NCBI GenBank assembly: GCA_964354345.1
Contig: CAYGZL010000106.1
Coordinates: forward strand, 39,176 to 103,175
Direction of reading: 5' to 3'
Source: CAYGZL01 sp964354345
GTDB taxonomy: Bacteria > Chloroflexota > Anaerolineae > Anaerolineales > UBA4823
Length of the DNA: 64,000 bases
In this document: one piece after another, positions 26,220 through 34,317 of the stretch
Layout of the letters: each line of letters opens with the position of its first letter
Position numbering within the stretch: position 1 is the first letter of the stretch
Translations under genes and position numbers: made by a program
Notes under the pieces: model-generated
Database searches by the model: none
What the model was told of the DNA's origin: nothing
The model's input: only the letters and a program-made list of their open reading frames with translations

Positions 26220-27298
26220 AGAAAGTTGTTACCTTTGGTGAAATAATGATGCGTCTGGTTCCGCCTGGTTTCTTGCGCTTCACTCAGGCGCGTTCATTCG
26301 AGGTAGTGTATGGCGGTGGCGAGGCGAATGTGGCAGTCTCGCTGGCGAATTTCGATATGCCAGTGGATTATGTCACCCGGCTGCCCAGGAATGACCTGGG
26401 CGAGGCCTGCCTGCAGTACCTGCGCCAATACGGTGTTGGCGTGGGGAAGATCGTGCGCGGCGGCGATCGCCTGGGGATATATTTCATGGAGAATGGCGCT
26501 GTGCAGCGCGCCAGCAAGGTGGTTTATGACCGGGCGAACTCAGCCCTCGCGACCATCCAGCGCGGGATGATCGATTGGAAGGCAGTCTTCACGGACATCG
26601 ATTGGTTCCACTGGACGGGGATTACCCCGGCAGTTTCGCAAGGGGCAGCCGAAGTATGCCTGGAAGCTCTCCAGGTTGCCAAAGAGTTGGGGCTAACCAT
26701 CTCTTGCGACTTGAACTACCGGAAGAACCTTTGGAAATGGGGGAAAAAAGCTGGCGAGGTGATGCCGGAACTGGTTAGTTATTGCGACGTGGCTGTTGGA
26801 AACGAAGAAGACGCCGATAAAGTCTTCGGCATCAAAGCCCCCGCGGTAGATGTGCTGGCAGGTAAAGTAGATGCGAGCCAATATCGCCATGTGTGCGAAG
26901 CTCTGGCGCAGCGCTTTCCGCAACTGAAAACGATCGCGATTACCTTGCGGGGTTCGGTTTCCGCCAGCCATAATACCTGGTCGGGTGTGTTGTGGCATCA
27001 GTCTGGTGTGTTCTATGCTGCTCCGCTTTATGACATTACCCATATCGTTGACCGGGTCGGCGGGGGGGATGCGTTTGTTGGTGGATTGATTTATGGTTTA
27101 CGCACCTACCGTGACGAATCTTCAGGACATGCTGTTGGCTTGCCTTCTGCGGAGAACTGCGACTACCAAAAAGCGCTAAACTTCGCCGTAGCAGCCTCGT
27201 GCCTGAAACACACCATCATCGGTGACTTCAACCTGGTCAGTGTGGCTGAAGTTGAAAGCCTGATGGGCGGAGACGCTTCCGGTCGTGTCTCGCGCTAA
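26216..27298 (+). CDS. PfkB-family sugar kinase, probably 2-keto-3-deoxygluconate kinase
   Basis: This 360-residue ribokinase-fold enzyme starts with VVTFGEIMMRL and GGGEANVAVSLA (about residues 34-45), the sugar-binding pattern of KdgK. It ends with the PfkB signature DRVGGGDAFVGG (about 280-291), whose Asp is the catalytic base. The insert around residues 213-245 is longer than in many homologues. It would phosphorylate 2-keto-3-deoxygluconate for cleavage by the Eda-type aldolase at 21055. The ATG at 26216 is preceded by AAGGAG and overlaps the hydrolase stop, so this is coupled translation. Confidence 0.88.
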   Translation: MKKVVTFGEIMMRLVPPGFLRFTQARSFEVVYGGGEANVAVSLANFDMPVDYVTRLPRNDLGEACLQYLRQYGVGVGKIVRGGDRLGIYFMENGAVQRASKVVYDRANSALATIQRGMIDWKAVFTDIDWFHWTGITPAVSQGAAEVCLEALQVAKELGLTISCDLNYRKNLWKWGKKAGEVMPELVSYCDVAVGNEEDADKVFGIKAPAVDVLAGKVDASQYRHVCEALAQRFPQLKTIAITLRGSVSASHNTWSGVLWHQSGVFYAAPLYDITHIVDRVGGGDAFVGGLIYGLRTYRDESSGHAVGLPSAENCDYQKALNFAVAASCLKHTIIGDFNLVSVAEVESLMGGDASGRVSR

Positions 27299-27319
27299 TT
27301 AATCTTAGGAAGGTAATCT

Positions 27320-29092
27320 TTGAAACCGTTTCAACTTATCCTTAAATACGCTAAAAACTACCGCCTGGTGTTAGGGATTACCGCGATCAGTATGCTGGTC
27401 CTGGTTGGCTTACAGTTAATGATCCCGTGGATTGTTAAAATATTAATCGCAGCGGTTACTGTGCCGACTCCAGCTCCAGAAACACTGGTACTGATCACCC
27501 GCCTGGCAGTAATCGTGTTGATTGTTTACATCGCTCGCGCCGGCTTACAGTTTGTCCGCTCCTACATGGCGCACCTGGCAGGTTGGGGGGTAGTGGCCGA
27601 TGTGCGTAAGTATATCTATGATCACCTGCAGCGGCTCTCGCTGCATTACTATGAAGATAAGCAAATCGGTCAGCTGATGTCAAATGTGATCAATGATACC
27701 GACTTGTTTGAACAGTTTATCTCCCACGCTATTCCAGATGTTATCGTGAACCTGATCACCTTAACCGGTGTAACGGCAGTTCTGCTCAGTTTGAACTGGC
27801 AACTGACTCTGCTGAGCACGATTCCCATCCCATTGGTAATTATATCGCTGCGGATTTATGCGCGTTTTGTACGACCAGCATTTCGGCGTCGCCAGAAGGA
27901 ATTGGGTGATTTAAATGCTTTGCTCAACGACAACCTGTCAGGCATCCGTGAGATCAAAGCTTTCACCCGCGAGGAGTTGGAAGCGGGGCGGGTCAGCAAA
28001 GGGATTGATAATTACCGCAACTCGCTGCTCAGCGCCTTGCGCTTGATGGCCACCTTCCAGCCGTTCGTGGATTTTACCTCCTCGCTCGGTAACCTGATCG
28101 TCATTTATTTTGGAGGACGGCTAGCCTGGTCGGGAGTCTTACCTGTCTCAGACCTGGTTGCCTTTTTCCTTTATCTTGAGATGTTCTACCAACCTGTGCG
28201 TAGTCTGAGCAGCGCCTGGGAGGCGGTGCAGGGATCACTGGCAGGCGCAGACCGGGTGGCAGATTTACTCAGCGAAAAGCAAGAACCGCACAACCTCCCT
28301 GGCGCGATTACGGTACCCGGCCGTGTTCAGGGCGCTTTACAGTTCCAGAATGTGAGTTTTGATTATTCTCCCGGAACCCCTGTGCTGGAGAATATCAACC
28401 TGTCAATACCGGCTCACCAGGTGATTGCCCTGGTTGGACCAACCGGGGTGGGGAAATCTACCCTGGTCAGCCTGATCCCCCGTTTCTATGATGTTGGCTC
28501 AGGAGTGATTACCCTGGATGGTCATGATCTTCGCGACTACACCCTGGATAGTTTACGCCAGCAGATCAGCATCGTTTTACAGGATGTTTTCCTGTTCTAT
28601 GGTTCAGTGCGGGAAAATATCTTATTTGGACGTCCGAATGCAACCGAAACGGAGATGATCGCCGCCTCCAAAGCCGCCAACGCCCACGAATTCATTATGC
28701 AGCTTTCCAACGGTTACGATACCCAGATCGGAGAACGCGGTGTTAAACTGTCGGGTGGTCAGAAGCAGCGCCTATCGATTGCACGTGCATTGCTCAAGGA
28801 CGCCCCTATTTTGATCCTGGACGAAGCGACCTCCTCGGTGGATACGGAAACCGAGCTGTTAATCCAGGAAGCGTTGGAACGGCTCATGCAGGGACGCACG
28901 ACGATTATCATCGCCCACAGGCTGTCCACGGTGCGCAATGCCGATCAAATTGTTGTCTTAGAAGACGGTCGCATTCGTGAGATTGGCAATCATGAAAAGC
29001 TCATGCAGCAGGAAGGGCTGTATTATCGCCTCTATACCGCTCAACGGAAAGTAGAGCCGGTGTTTGCCTCGAATGGAGAACCGCTGTCATAA
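27320..29092 (+). CDS. ABC exporter, permease-ATPase half-transporter
   Basis: This 590-residue protein has six transmembrane helices (about residues 15-310) fused to an ATPase domain. Motifs are Walker A (GPTGVGKST, about 377-385), signature LSGGQKQR (about 482-489), Walker B LILDEATSSVD and switch His (IAHR). It belongs to the MsbA/LmrA-like exporter class and probably works as a homodimer, since no second half-transporter is next to it. The start is a TTG with GGAAGG 6-11 bases upstream. Its link to the sugar operon upstream is only positional. Confidence 0.88.
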   Translation: MKPFQLILKYAKNYRLVLGITAISMLVLVGLQLMIPWIVKILIAAVTVPTPAPETLVLITRLAVIVLIVYIARAGLQFVRSYMAHLAGWGVVADVRKYIYDHLQRLSLHYYEDKQIGQLMSNVINDTDLFEQFISHAIPDVIVNLITLTGVTAVLLSLNWQLTLLSTIPIPLVIISLRIYARFVRPAFRRRQKELGDLNALLNDNLSGIREIKAFTREELEAGRVSKGIDNYRNSLLSALRLMATFQPFVDFTSSLGNLIVIYFGGRLAWSGVLPVSDLVAFFLYLEMFYQPVRSLSSAWEAVQGSLAGADRVADLLSEKQEPHNLPGAITVPGRVQGALQFQNVSFDYSPGTPVLENINLSIPAHQVIALVGPTGVGKSTLVSLIPRFYDVGSGVITLDGHDLRDYTLDSLRQQISIVLQDVFLFYGSVRENILFGRPNATETEMIAASKAANAHEFIMQLSNGYDTQIGERGVKLSGGQKQRLSIARALLKDAPILILDEATSSVDTETELLIQEALERLMQGRTTIIIAHRLSTVRNADQIVVLEDGRIREIGNHEKLMQQEGLYYRLYTAQRKVEPVFASNGEPLS

Positions 29093-29100
29093 TCAGGGTG

Positions 29101-29262
29101 ATGCAGACCCGCACTGTGAGTCGGCTACGCCCTAACGAAAATAATTATAAGATGGAAAGATCAGGCAGCGGCCAGTTGAACTCGATCTCGGCCGAAATCC
29201 AGGAGCTGAACAAGCCCATCAAAGCAGGTTTGATAATATGCTGGCGATGTCTATTTATTTAA
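29101..29262 (+). CDS. Short ORF of doubtful status (53 aa)
   Basis: An ATG frame opens 8 bases after the ABC exporter stop and ends at 29262, inside the 3' end of the convergent rhamnulokinase. It has AGGGTG directly before the ATG, which is too close for a good ribosome-binding site. The product (ending in GLIICWRCLFI) matches nothing I know. It may be a gene fragment or a chance ORF. The rest of the gap holds no visible RNA gene. Confidence 0.2.
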   Translation: MQTRTVSRLRPNENNYKMERSGSGQLNSISAEIQELNKPIKAGLIICWRCLFI

Positions 29263-30693
29263 GAATTGTTGGTATCGTTCTTCCCATTGGGAACCTGGGT
29301 GGGGTCCATACTGCTGAATAGAGCAGCCGCTGGCGATAATCTGACGTCCTTCTGACAGGTCTCGGATTTCACCCAGGGTGATCAGTTGCACGAGTGCATT
29401 GCCGAGAACGGTAGCTTCAACCGGACCGGCCAACACGGGACGACCGGTAGCATCGGCGGTCAACTGGTTGAGCAGCGCATTTTGGCTGCCGCCGCCTACG
29501 ATATGGATCGTCTCAATGCTTCGTCCCGCGAGTTGCTTCTCGGCATCCAACACCTTTCGGTAGGTGAATGCCAGGCTTTCCAGGACACAGCGCAGGATTG
29601 CACCCTTGCTTTGTGGGATGGGCTGGTTATGTTCCAGGTTCCAGGACTGAACCCGGTTGGGGTGGTCGCCTGGGCTGAAGAACAGCGGGTTGTCTGGTTC
29701 GATCCATCCACCCGTCGATTTCTCTTGTGCAGCCATCGTTACTAGCTCACTATAGCTGTACGCCTCGCCCTGGGCGGCCCAATAGGCGCGGCATTGTTGG
29801 ACGATCCACAATCCCATCACGTTTTTCAGCAAGCGCACCGTGCCATAGACGCCGCCTTCATTGGTCACATTGGCTTTCCGGGCTGCCTCGCTCAGGATGG
29901 GTTTGGGAACTTCCAGGCCGACCAGGCTCCAGGTACCACTGCTGATATAACCAAAATTAGCTTCCAAGGCGGGAACTCCAGCTACTGCGCTGCCAGTGTC
30001 GTGGGTAGCGGGGGCGATCACAGGGATGCCGCGGTACTCGCCCAGGCGTGTGCCAGGAGGAACGATCTCAGGGAAAATGCTGGTGGGGAGGCCCAGGCGT
30101 TCTTGCAGCCCGGTTGCCCAGCCGCCCGTACGCGCATCGAGCATCTGCGTGGTAGTTGCTTCAGTATATTCGCATACTTTGGCGCCGGTCAGCCAGTAAT
30201 TAATCAAATCGGGTACAGTCAGAAATGTGTGGGCGATCTGGAGCTGGGGCGAGCCAGCTTCCACCAGGCTGAGCATCTGGTACAGAGTGTTTAGCCGGAT
30301 GAACTGGATACCGGTGATGGCGAATATTTCGGATGGAGTGACACGGCTGAAAGCCAGCTCCATCATCTTGTCCGTGCGTTCATCCCGGTAATGCACCGGA
30401 TTACCGATCAGGTTGCCTTGATGATCGAGTAATGCAAAATCAACCCCCCAGGTATCGACGCCCAGGCTGGCAGGCTGGAGGGCGATGCCTTTCTCGATGC
30501 CGACCTGGATTTCCGACCACAGACGAAGGAAGTCCCAGTAAAAGGTGCCACGGATGGTGACCGGTCCATTTGGAAAGCGGTGCAACTCTTCGGTGCGCAG
30601 GGCCTTCCCATCGAAGTGAACTGCCATCACGCGTCCGGACTCAGCGCCCAGGTCAACTGCTAGGGTGGTGATATTTTTATTACTTCTGTCCAT
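29251..30693 (-). CDS. rhaB: Rhamnulokinase
   Basis: This 480-residue FGGY-family kinase phosphorylates L-rhamnulose. It shows the N-terminal ATPase-fold motif AVDLGAESGRVMAV (about residues 13-26), SLGVDTWGVDFALLD (about 77-91) with the catalytic Asp region, PATHDTGSAVAGVPA (about 228-242) and the C-terminal IHIVGGGSQNALLNQ (about 397-411). These match RhaB. It lies 14 bases downstream of the L-rhamnose isomerase gene on the same strand. No rhamnulose-1-phosphate aldolase gene follows, so the third step must be encoded elsewhere or use one of the aldolases in this window. Confidence 0.93.
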   Translation of the reverse strand: MDRSNKNITTLAVDLGAESGRVMAVHFDGKALRTEELHRFPNGPVTIRGTFYWDFLRLWSEIQVGIEKGIALQPASLGVDTWGVDFALLDHQGNLIGNPVHYRDERTDKMMELAFSRVTPSEIFAITGIQFIRLNTLYQMLSLVEAGSPQLQIAHTFLTVPDLINYWLTGAKVCEYTEATTTQMLDARTGGWATGLQERLGLPTSIFPEIVPPGTRLGEYRGIPVIAPATHDTGSAVAGVPALEANFGYISSGTWSLVGLEVPKPILSEAARKANVTNEGGVYGTVRLLKNVMGLWIVQQCRAYWAAQGEAYSYSELVTMAAQEKSTGGWIEPDNPLFFSPGDHPNRVQSWNLEHNQPIPQSKGAILRCVLESLAFTYRKVLDAEKQLAGRSIETIHIVGGGSQNALLNQLTADATGRPVLAGPVEATVLGNALVQLITLGEIRDLSEGRQIIASGCSIQQYGPHPGSQWEERYQQFLNK

Positions 30694-30707
30694 GATTGGA
30701 TCTCGGA

Positions 30708-31985
30708 TCAGATACGTTTTGATAACTCAGTCTTCTCGTAATCCTGGATTTCATCTACTACTGCACTTCCCAGCGGAACATTCTGCTGTAAACAGAAGAA
30801 ATCCCAGACCGCGCCAGACGGCAATCCTTTTAGCTCTTCCAGGTAAAACAGACGTTGGGTGTAGTCTCCGGCGGCTTCAAACCGGCGCAGCATCTCATGG
30901 GGTTCGAGCAGGGCATTGAGCAACGCTCGTTGTGAGCTGCGTGCACCGATCACCCAGGCCGCGATGCGGTTGATGCTGGCATCGAAGTAATCCAGGCCGA
31001 TATGAACGCGCTTCAGCAAGTTGCCCCGCGCCAGCTCATTCATGATCGCTTGCAGGTCATCGGTGAGGATTACCACATGATCGCTATCCCAACGCACACC
31101 ACGGCTGACATGCAGCAAGATTTCTTTCAGATAAACCAGGACCGCGGACAACTTATCGGCGATGGTTTCTGTGGGGTGGAAATGTCCGCTGTCCAGCGTA
31201 AGCAGGATACCCTTCGATACCGCGTAAGCCAGGTAAAACTCATGTGAGCCAACGACATAGCTCTCAGAGCCCAGACCGAAGAGCTTACCCTCGACTGCAT
31301 CCAGGTTGAAATGCGGGTCAAGCTTCTCGGTCAGGATTTCATCCAGTGCGTCCTTTAGTATCAGGCGCGGCGTCAGGCGGTCGACGGGGGTGTCTTTCAA
31401 GCCATCGGGGATCCAGATATTGGTAACAGTGGGAGTACCCAGGGCTGCGCCAAAGGCTGCACCGATCCTGCGGCACGCAATGCAGTGTTCGATCCAGAAG
31501 CGACGAACATGCGCATTGTAGCTGGCCAGGGTCAATCCGCTCGCTGCCAATGGATGTGAGAAGAGGGTTGGGTTGAAATCAATGCCATGTTGGTTCGCCC
31601 TGGCCCAATCCATCCATGCCTGGAAGTGCACCGGGGTGAGCTCATTGCGTTCGACCTTCTGCCCGCCTGTCTCGGCGTAGCTGGCATGCAGGTTGAGGCG
31701 GTGGTTGCCAGGGAGAAGAGAATAAACCCTGTCCAGATCATGACGCAACTCATCGGCGGTGCGGGCTTTGCCCGGGTAGTTGCCAGTCGCAGCCAGGCCG
31801 CCGCCCAACTCGCTGCTGGATTTTTCAAAACCACCCACATCGTCGCCCTGCCAGCAGTGTAGACTGATCGAAACTTGAGCCAATCTCTTAAGCGCCTGGT
31901 CGGTGTCCACGCCATATGCAGCATAGCGCTCTTTGGCTAAGGAATAAGCTCCTTGAACTTTAGTAGAAGAGGGGCTTGAGGACAT
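30708..31985 (-). CDS. rhaA: L-rhamnose isomerase
   Basis: This 425-residue TIM-barrel enzyme interconverts L-rhamnose and L-rhamnulose using Mn or Zn. It carries the RhaA-specific ISLHCWQGDDVGGFE (about residues 41-55), ATGNYPGKARTADEL, LNLHASYAE, IDFNPTLFSHP, TNIWIPDGLKD, LDSGHFHPTETIADK and VRWDSDHVVIL. It matches the E. coli-type RhaA rather than the shorter RhaI type. The start at 31985 is chosen for AGGAG 8 bases upstream; an earlier in-frame ATG would extend 27 residues into the divergent small ORF without support. Confidence 0.95.
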   Translation of the reverse strand: MSSSPSSTKVQGAYSLAKERYAAYGVDTDQALKRLAQVSISLHCWQGDDVGGFEKSSSELGGGLAATGNYPGKARTADELRHDLDRVYSLLPGNHRLNLHASYAETGGQKVERNELTPVHFQAWMDWARANQHGIDFNPTLFSHPLAASGLTLASYNAHVRRFWIEHCIACRRIGAAFGAALGTPTVTNIWIPDGLKDTPVDRLTPRLILKDALDEILTEKLDPHFNLDAVEGKLFGLGSESYVVGSHEFYLAYAVSKGILLTLDSGHFHPTETIADKLSAVLVYLKEILLHVSRGVRWDSDHVVILTDDLQAIMNELARGNLLKRVHIGLDYFDASINRIAAWVIGARSSQRALLNALLEPHEMLRRFEAAGDYTQRLFYLEELKGLPSGAVWDFFCLQQNVPLGSAVVDEIQDYEKTELSKRI

Positions 31986-31997
31986 GGGAGAAACTCC

Positions 31998-32008
31998 TGT
32001 TAGGTAAA
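31998..32008 (-). promoter_or_regulatory. TTTACCTAACA word upstream of rhaA
   Basis: On the minus strand the 11-mer TTTACCTAACA lies directly before the rhaA ribosome-binding site, in the 36-base gap to a divergent small ORF. The same 11-mer occurs at 19172-19182 and its first ten bases at 57511-57520, each time in an intergenic region. It may be part of an operator or promoter shared by carbohydrate genes. Confidence 0.4.
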
Positions 32009-32021
32009 GAGAGGAATAATT

Positions 32022-32219
32022 ATGAATAGCATAAATTATAACCTGCACTGGTACGATCGGAGGCATTTCCAGCCGGGAGAGCTTTCGGCTGGGTTACCGA
32101 AACGGATTACATTTGTCACTTATATGCAATACAGTGGTAAAATTCCAGCGATTGTAGGTCGGGTGTGGCGTTTCCGTGCCTCGAGTTTAAAAGAACAGTT
32201 AGCCAAGGGTATTGATTGA
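32022..32219 (+). CDS. Small hypothetical protein (65 aa)
   Basis: I do not recognise this product. It has a fair ribosome-binding site (GAGG, 7 bases before ATG) and reads NYNLHWYDRRHFQPGEL at its start, with a basic C-terminus (RVWRFRASSLKEQLAKG). Its NLHWY motif and nearby DNA match the 88-aa gene at 19231. It lies divergent to rhaA with only 36 bases between, so the rhaA promoter probably lies within it or the ORF is not expressed. An AT-rich inverted repeat (32017-32039) covers its start codon. Confidence 0.4.
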   Translation: MNSINYNLHWYDRRHFQPGELSAGLPKRITFVTYMQYSGKIPAIVGRVWRFRASSLKEQLAKGID

Positions 32220-32256
32220 GGGAATATACATACGCCAGATTGAGAGAGATGTTGAT

Positions 32257-33606
32257 ATGCCTAATCACTTTCAAGTCCTAGGAATTCCAGTCACGGCGGG
32301 TGACCAGGAAGTGCATGAGGCTTGCCGCCGAAAACGGCAGGAATACAAAGATCAACCAGCAAAATTGCGCGAGGTCGAGGAGGCCTATGCTGTTTTAAGT
32401 AATCCGATAACTCGCAAAAGATACCGGTTAAATTTGCCTCCCGATACACCGGAAAAGGAAACAGAGCAAGAACAAAGTATTCCAGCGTCTGTTACCCCAG
32501 CGCCTGGACCGGCGCGGGGCGGAACAGGTACGGACCCCTCAAAGAGAGGTGTGCGTTCAAATACGGTCATGCTCGGTGATGAACCGACACCGGCTGGGAG
32601 CCCTCCAGGAAAGAAATCCACTGGACCCTCACCGACTGGTCCTGTTGGCGATGAAAAACCTGCCCCACCCGCTGGCAGCAGTCCAGCCAAAGGCCGTTCA
32701 AAAACCCAGGTTTTTGATGGATCACCCGCATCGCAGCCAGCAACCCCTGCCAAACCACCCGTTGAAACACCTCGACCCGGCGGGAAAAGTAAAAGATCGA
32801 AGACAGAGATCTTTGTAGCTGGTCAAGATCAGGTTAGTAAAGGAGTACCGACGCCTCCCGAGCAGAAACCCTCCCGATCGGTCACTCCAACCGGGTTTAA
32901 AGAACAACCTGGATCGAAATCCCCAAGACCAAAAACCGAAATCATCGGAGCCGATCAGAATCAAGCAGCGGCGGATCAAAAACCAGCCCCCTTAATTTCA
33001 CCGGCTGAGTCTGGCAAACACCCAGGTGGAAAATATGTCCGTTCCCGGACGGAAGCCTGGGTTGTTGGGCAAGATCAAGAACAATCTCTTCCGGTGACGC
33101 CCGATAAATCTGAAAAACAGCCGAAAGGTAAACCAGCACGTTCTCGGACCGAGGCCTGGGTGGTTGGTCAGGATGTCATTCAACCGCAAAAGACGCCCCG
33201 GCTGGTAACGCCCCCGGAAGGAGTAGCAGGAAAGGATCTTGAACCTGCAGGGGAAGAAACTATTGAAAGGATCGAAGGTGCGAGCGCGCCGTCAAGCCGG
33301 GTAAAAGTCACGATTGAGCTGGATGTCTCCGGTGGGATGATGCAATATGCTCTTCTGGTTGGTGAAAATTTAATCGGTCGCCCATCCGCCAGTATTACCC
33401 TGAATATCCCCATCCATGACCCGTATGTATCCCGAAAACATGCCGTCATCCATTTTAACGGCAAGGAATGCTTTATCGAAGATCGGGAAAGCAAGAATGG
33501 CACTCAGGTGAATGGTAAATTAATCGAAAAGAACCAGCGAACCCTTCTCAAAGATGGTGATGTGATCAGAATTGAAACCCATACACTCCGAATTAAATAT
33601 GGTTAA
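32257..33606 (+). CDS. J-domain-like and FHA domain protein with RSxT repeats
   Basis: The 449-residue protein has three parts. Residues 1-62 resemble a J-domain (NHFQVLGIPV, then YKDQPAKLREVEEAYAVLS) but lack the HPD motif needed to stimulate Hsp70. Residues about 90-330 are a Pro/Gly/Lys-rich, probably disordered linker with six related motifs: RSNTVML, RSKTQVF, RSKTEIF, RPKTEII and two RSRTEAW. The last 95 residues form a canonical FHA domain (IGRPSAS, VSRKHA, SKNGTQVNG) that should bind phosphothreonine. The repeated Thr sites look like kinase targets for the kinase at 34318. It is first in the tubulin-like locus. Start at 32257 matches the J-like domain. Confidence 0.82.
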   Translation: MPNHFQVLGIPVTAGDQEVHEACRRKRQEYKDQPAKLREVEEAYAVLSNPITRKRYRLNLPPDTPEKETEQEQSIPASVTPAPGPARGGTGTDPSKRGVRSNTVMLGDEPTPAGSPPGKKSTGPSPTGPVGDEKPAPPAGSSPAKGRSKTQVFDGSPASQPATPAKPPVETPRPGGKSKRSKTEIFVAGQDQVSKGVPTPPEQKPSRSVTPTGFKEQPGSKSPRPKTEIIGADQNQAAADQKPAPLISPAESGKHPGGKYVRSRTEAWVVGQDQEQSLPVTPDKSEKQPKGKPARSRTEAWVVGQDVIQPQKTPRLVTPPEGVAGKDLEPAGEETIERIEGASAPSSRVKVTIELDVSGGMMQYALLVGENLIGRPSASITLNIPIHDPYVSRKHAVIHFNGKECFIEDRESKNGTQVNGKLIEKNQRTLLKDGDVIRIETHTLRIKYG

Positions 33607-33623
33607 ATACATAAGAGGTATAC

Positions 33624-34229
33624 ATGACTTTAGATGATGATCAGAATCCGATGACGCCCGACCCCCTGGTGGAGGATTATACCGCTCCGGACACACCCTT
33701 TCCCTGGATGTGGGTAATCATTGGCGGAACGGCAGTTCTGGTAGTGATTATTGCTTTTATAGTTTTAATTGTGACCAGGAGAAATACCTCTCAAGCACAA
33801 ACCAATCCCACCGTAGCGGCTACCAATATTTCAATAGCACCATTAATTACGAGCACGCCAACCTTAGTACCTGGTCAAGAACCGGATGTTGTGCTGAGCA
33901 CCTTCTATACTGCGCTGGCGAAAGGCGATAACGCTGAGGCTGCCAGTTATTTAGATCCGCGTAGTCAGGGCCTGGATCCGCGCATGACGATGATGGAAAC
34001 TGTGCGTAATGTACTCGGTTTCATCATCGGCTCAGATCAAGAGGTGAAACTGGACTTCCAGAATTTATCCTTTGATGTGGTCAGCATCGAGGGTGACAAG
34101 GCTCAGGTACGCGTAGTCGGAGATTTGATCCTGGTAGCGCCAGGATCAGCACTGGATCAGAAGAAGTTCATCTGGGCCTATACGCATCAAATGGTTCGCA
34201 TACAAGGTAAGTGGTTCCTTGTCCTTTAG
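33624..34229 (+). CDS. Single-pass membrane protein of the signalling locus
   Basis: This 201-residue protein has an acidic cytoplasmic N-terminus, one transmembrane helix (about residues 28-51, beginning MWVIIGGTAVLVVIIAF) and a Thr/Pro-rich linker. The C-terminal domain (about 85-201) has a pattern (VLSTFYTALAKGDNAEAASYLD) of the small extracytoplasmic cystatin/NTF2-like domains such as DUF4878. It lies 17 bases after the FHA protein, with AGAGG before the ATG. It may sense or bind something outside the cytoplasm. Function is unknown. Confidence 0.7.
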   Translation: MTLDDDQNPMTPDPLVEDYTAPDTPFPWMWVIIGGTAVLVVIIAFIVLIVTRRNTSQAQTNPTVAATNISIAPLITSTPTLVPGQEPDVVLSTFYTALAKGDNAEAASYLDPRSQGLDPRMTMMETVRNVLGFIIGSDQEVKLDFQNLSFDVVSIEGDKAQVRVVGDLILVAPGSALDQKKFIWAYTHQMVRIQGKWFLVL

Positions 34230-34317
34230 ATCACCATACAACACAGAACCGGGAGTGGCAATCCAGGGGCAACCGGTGAATATACACTGATTGAGAAGAT
34301 CGGGAGACTATCAAAGT

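Noticed and set aside
31986..32066. 27-residue N-terminal extension of RhaA
   Set aside because: It runs into the divergent small ORF, and the ATG at 31985 has a good ribosome-binding site and matches RhaA length.
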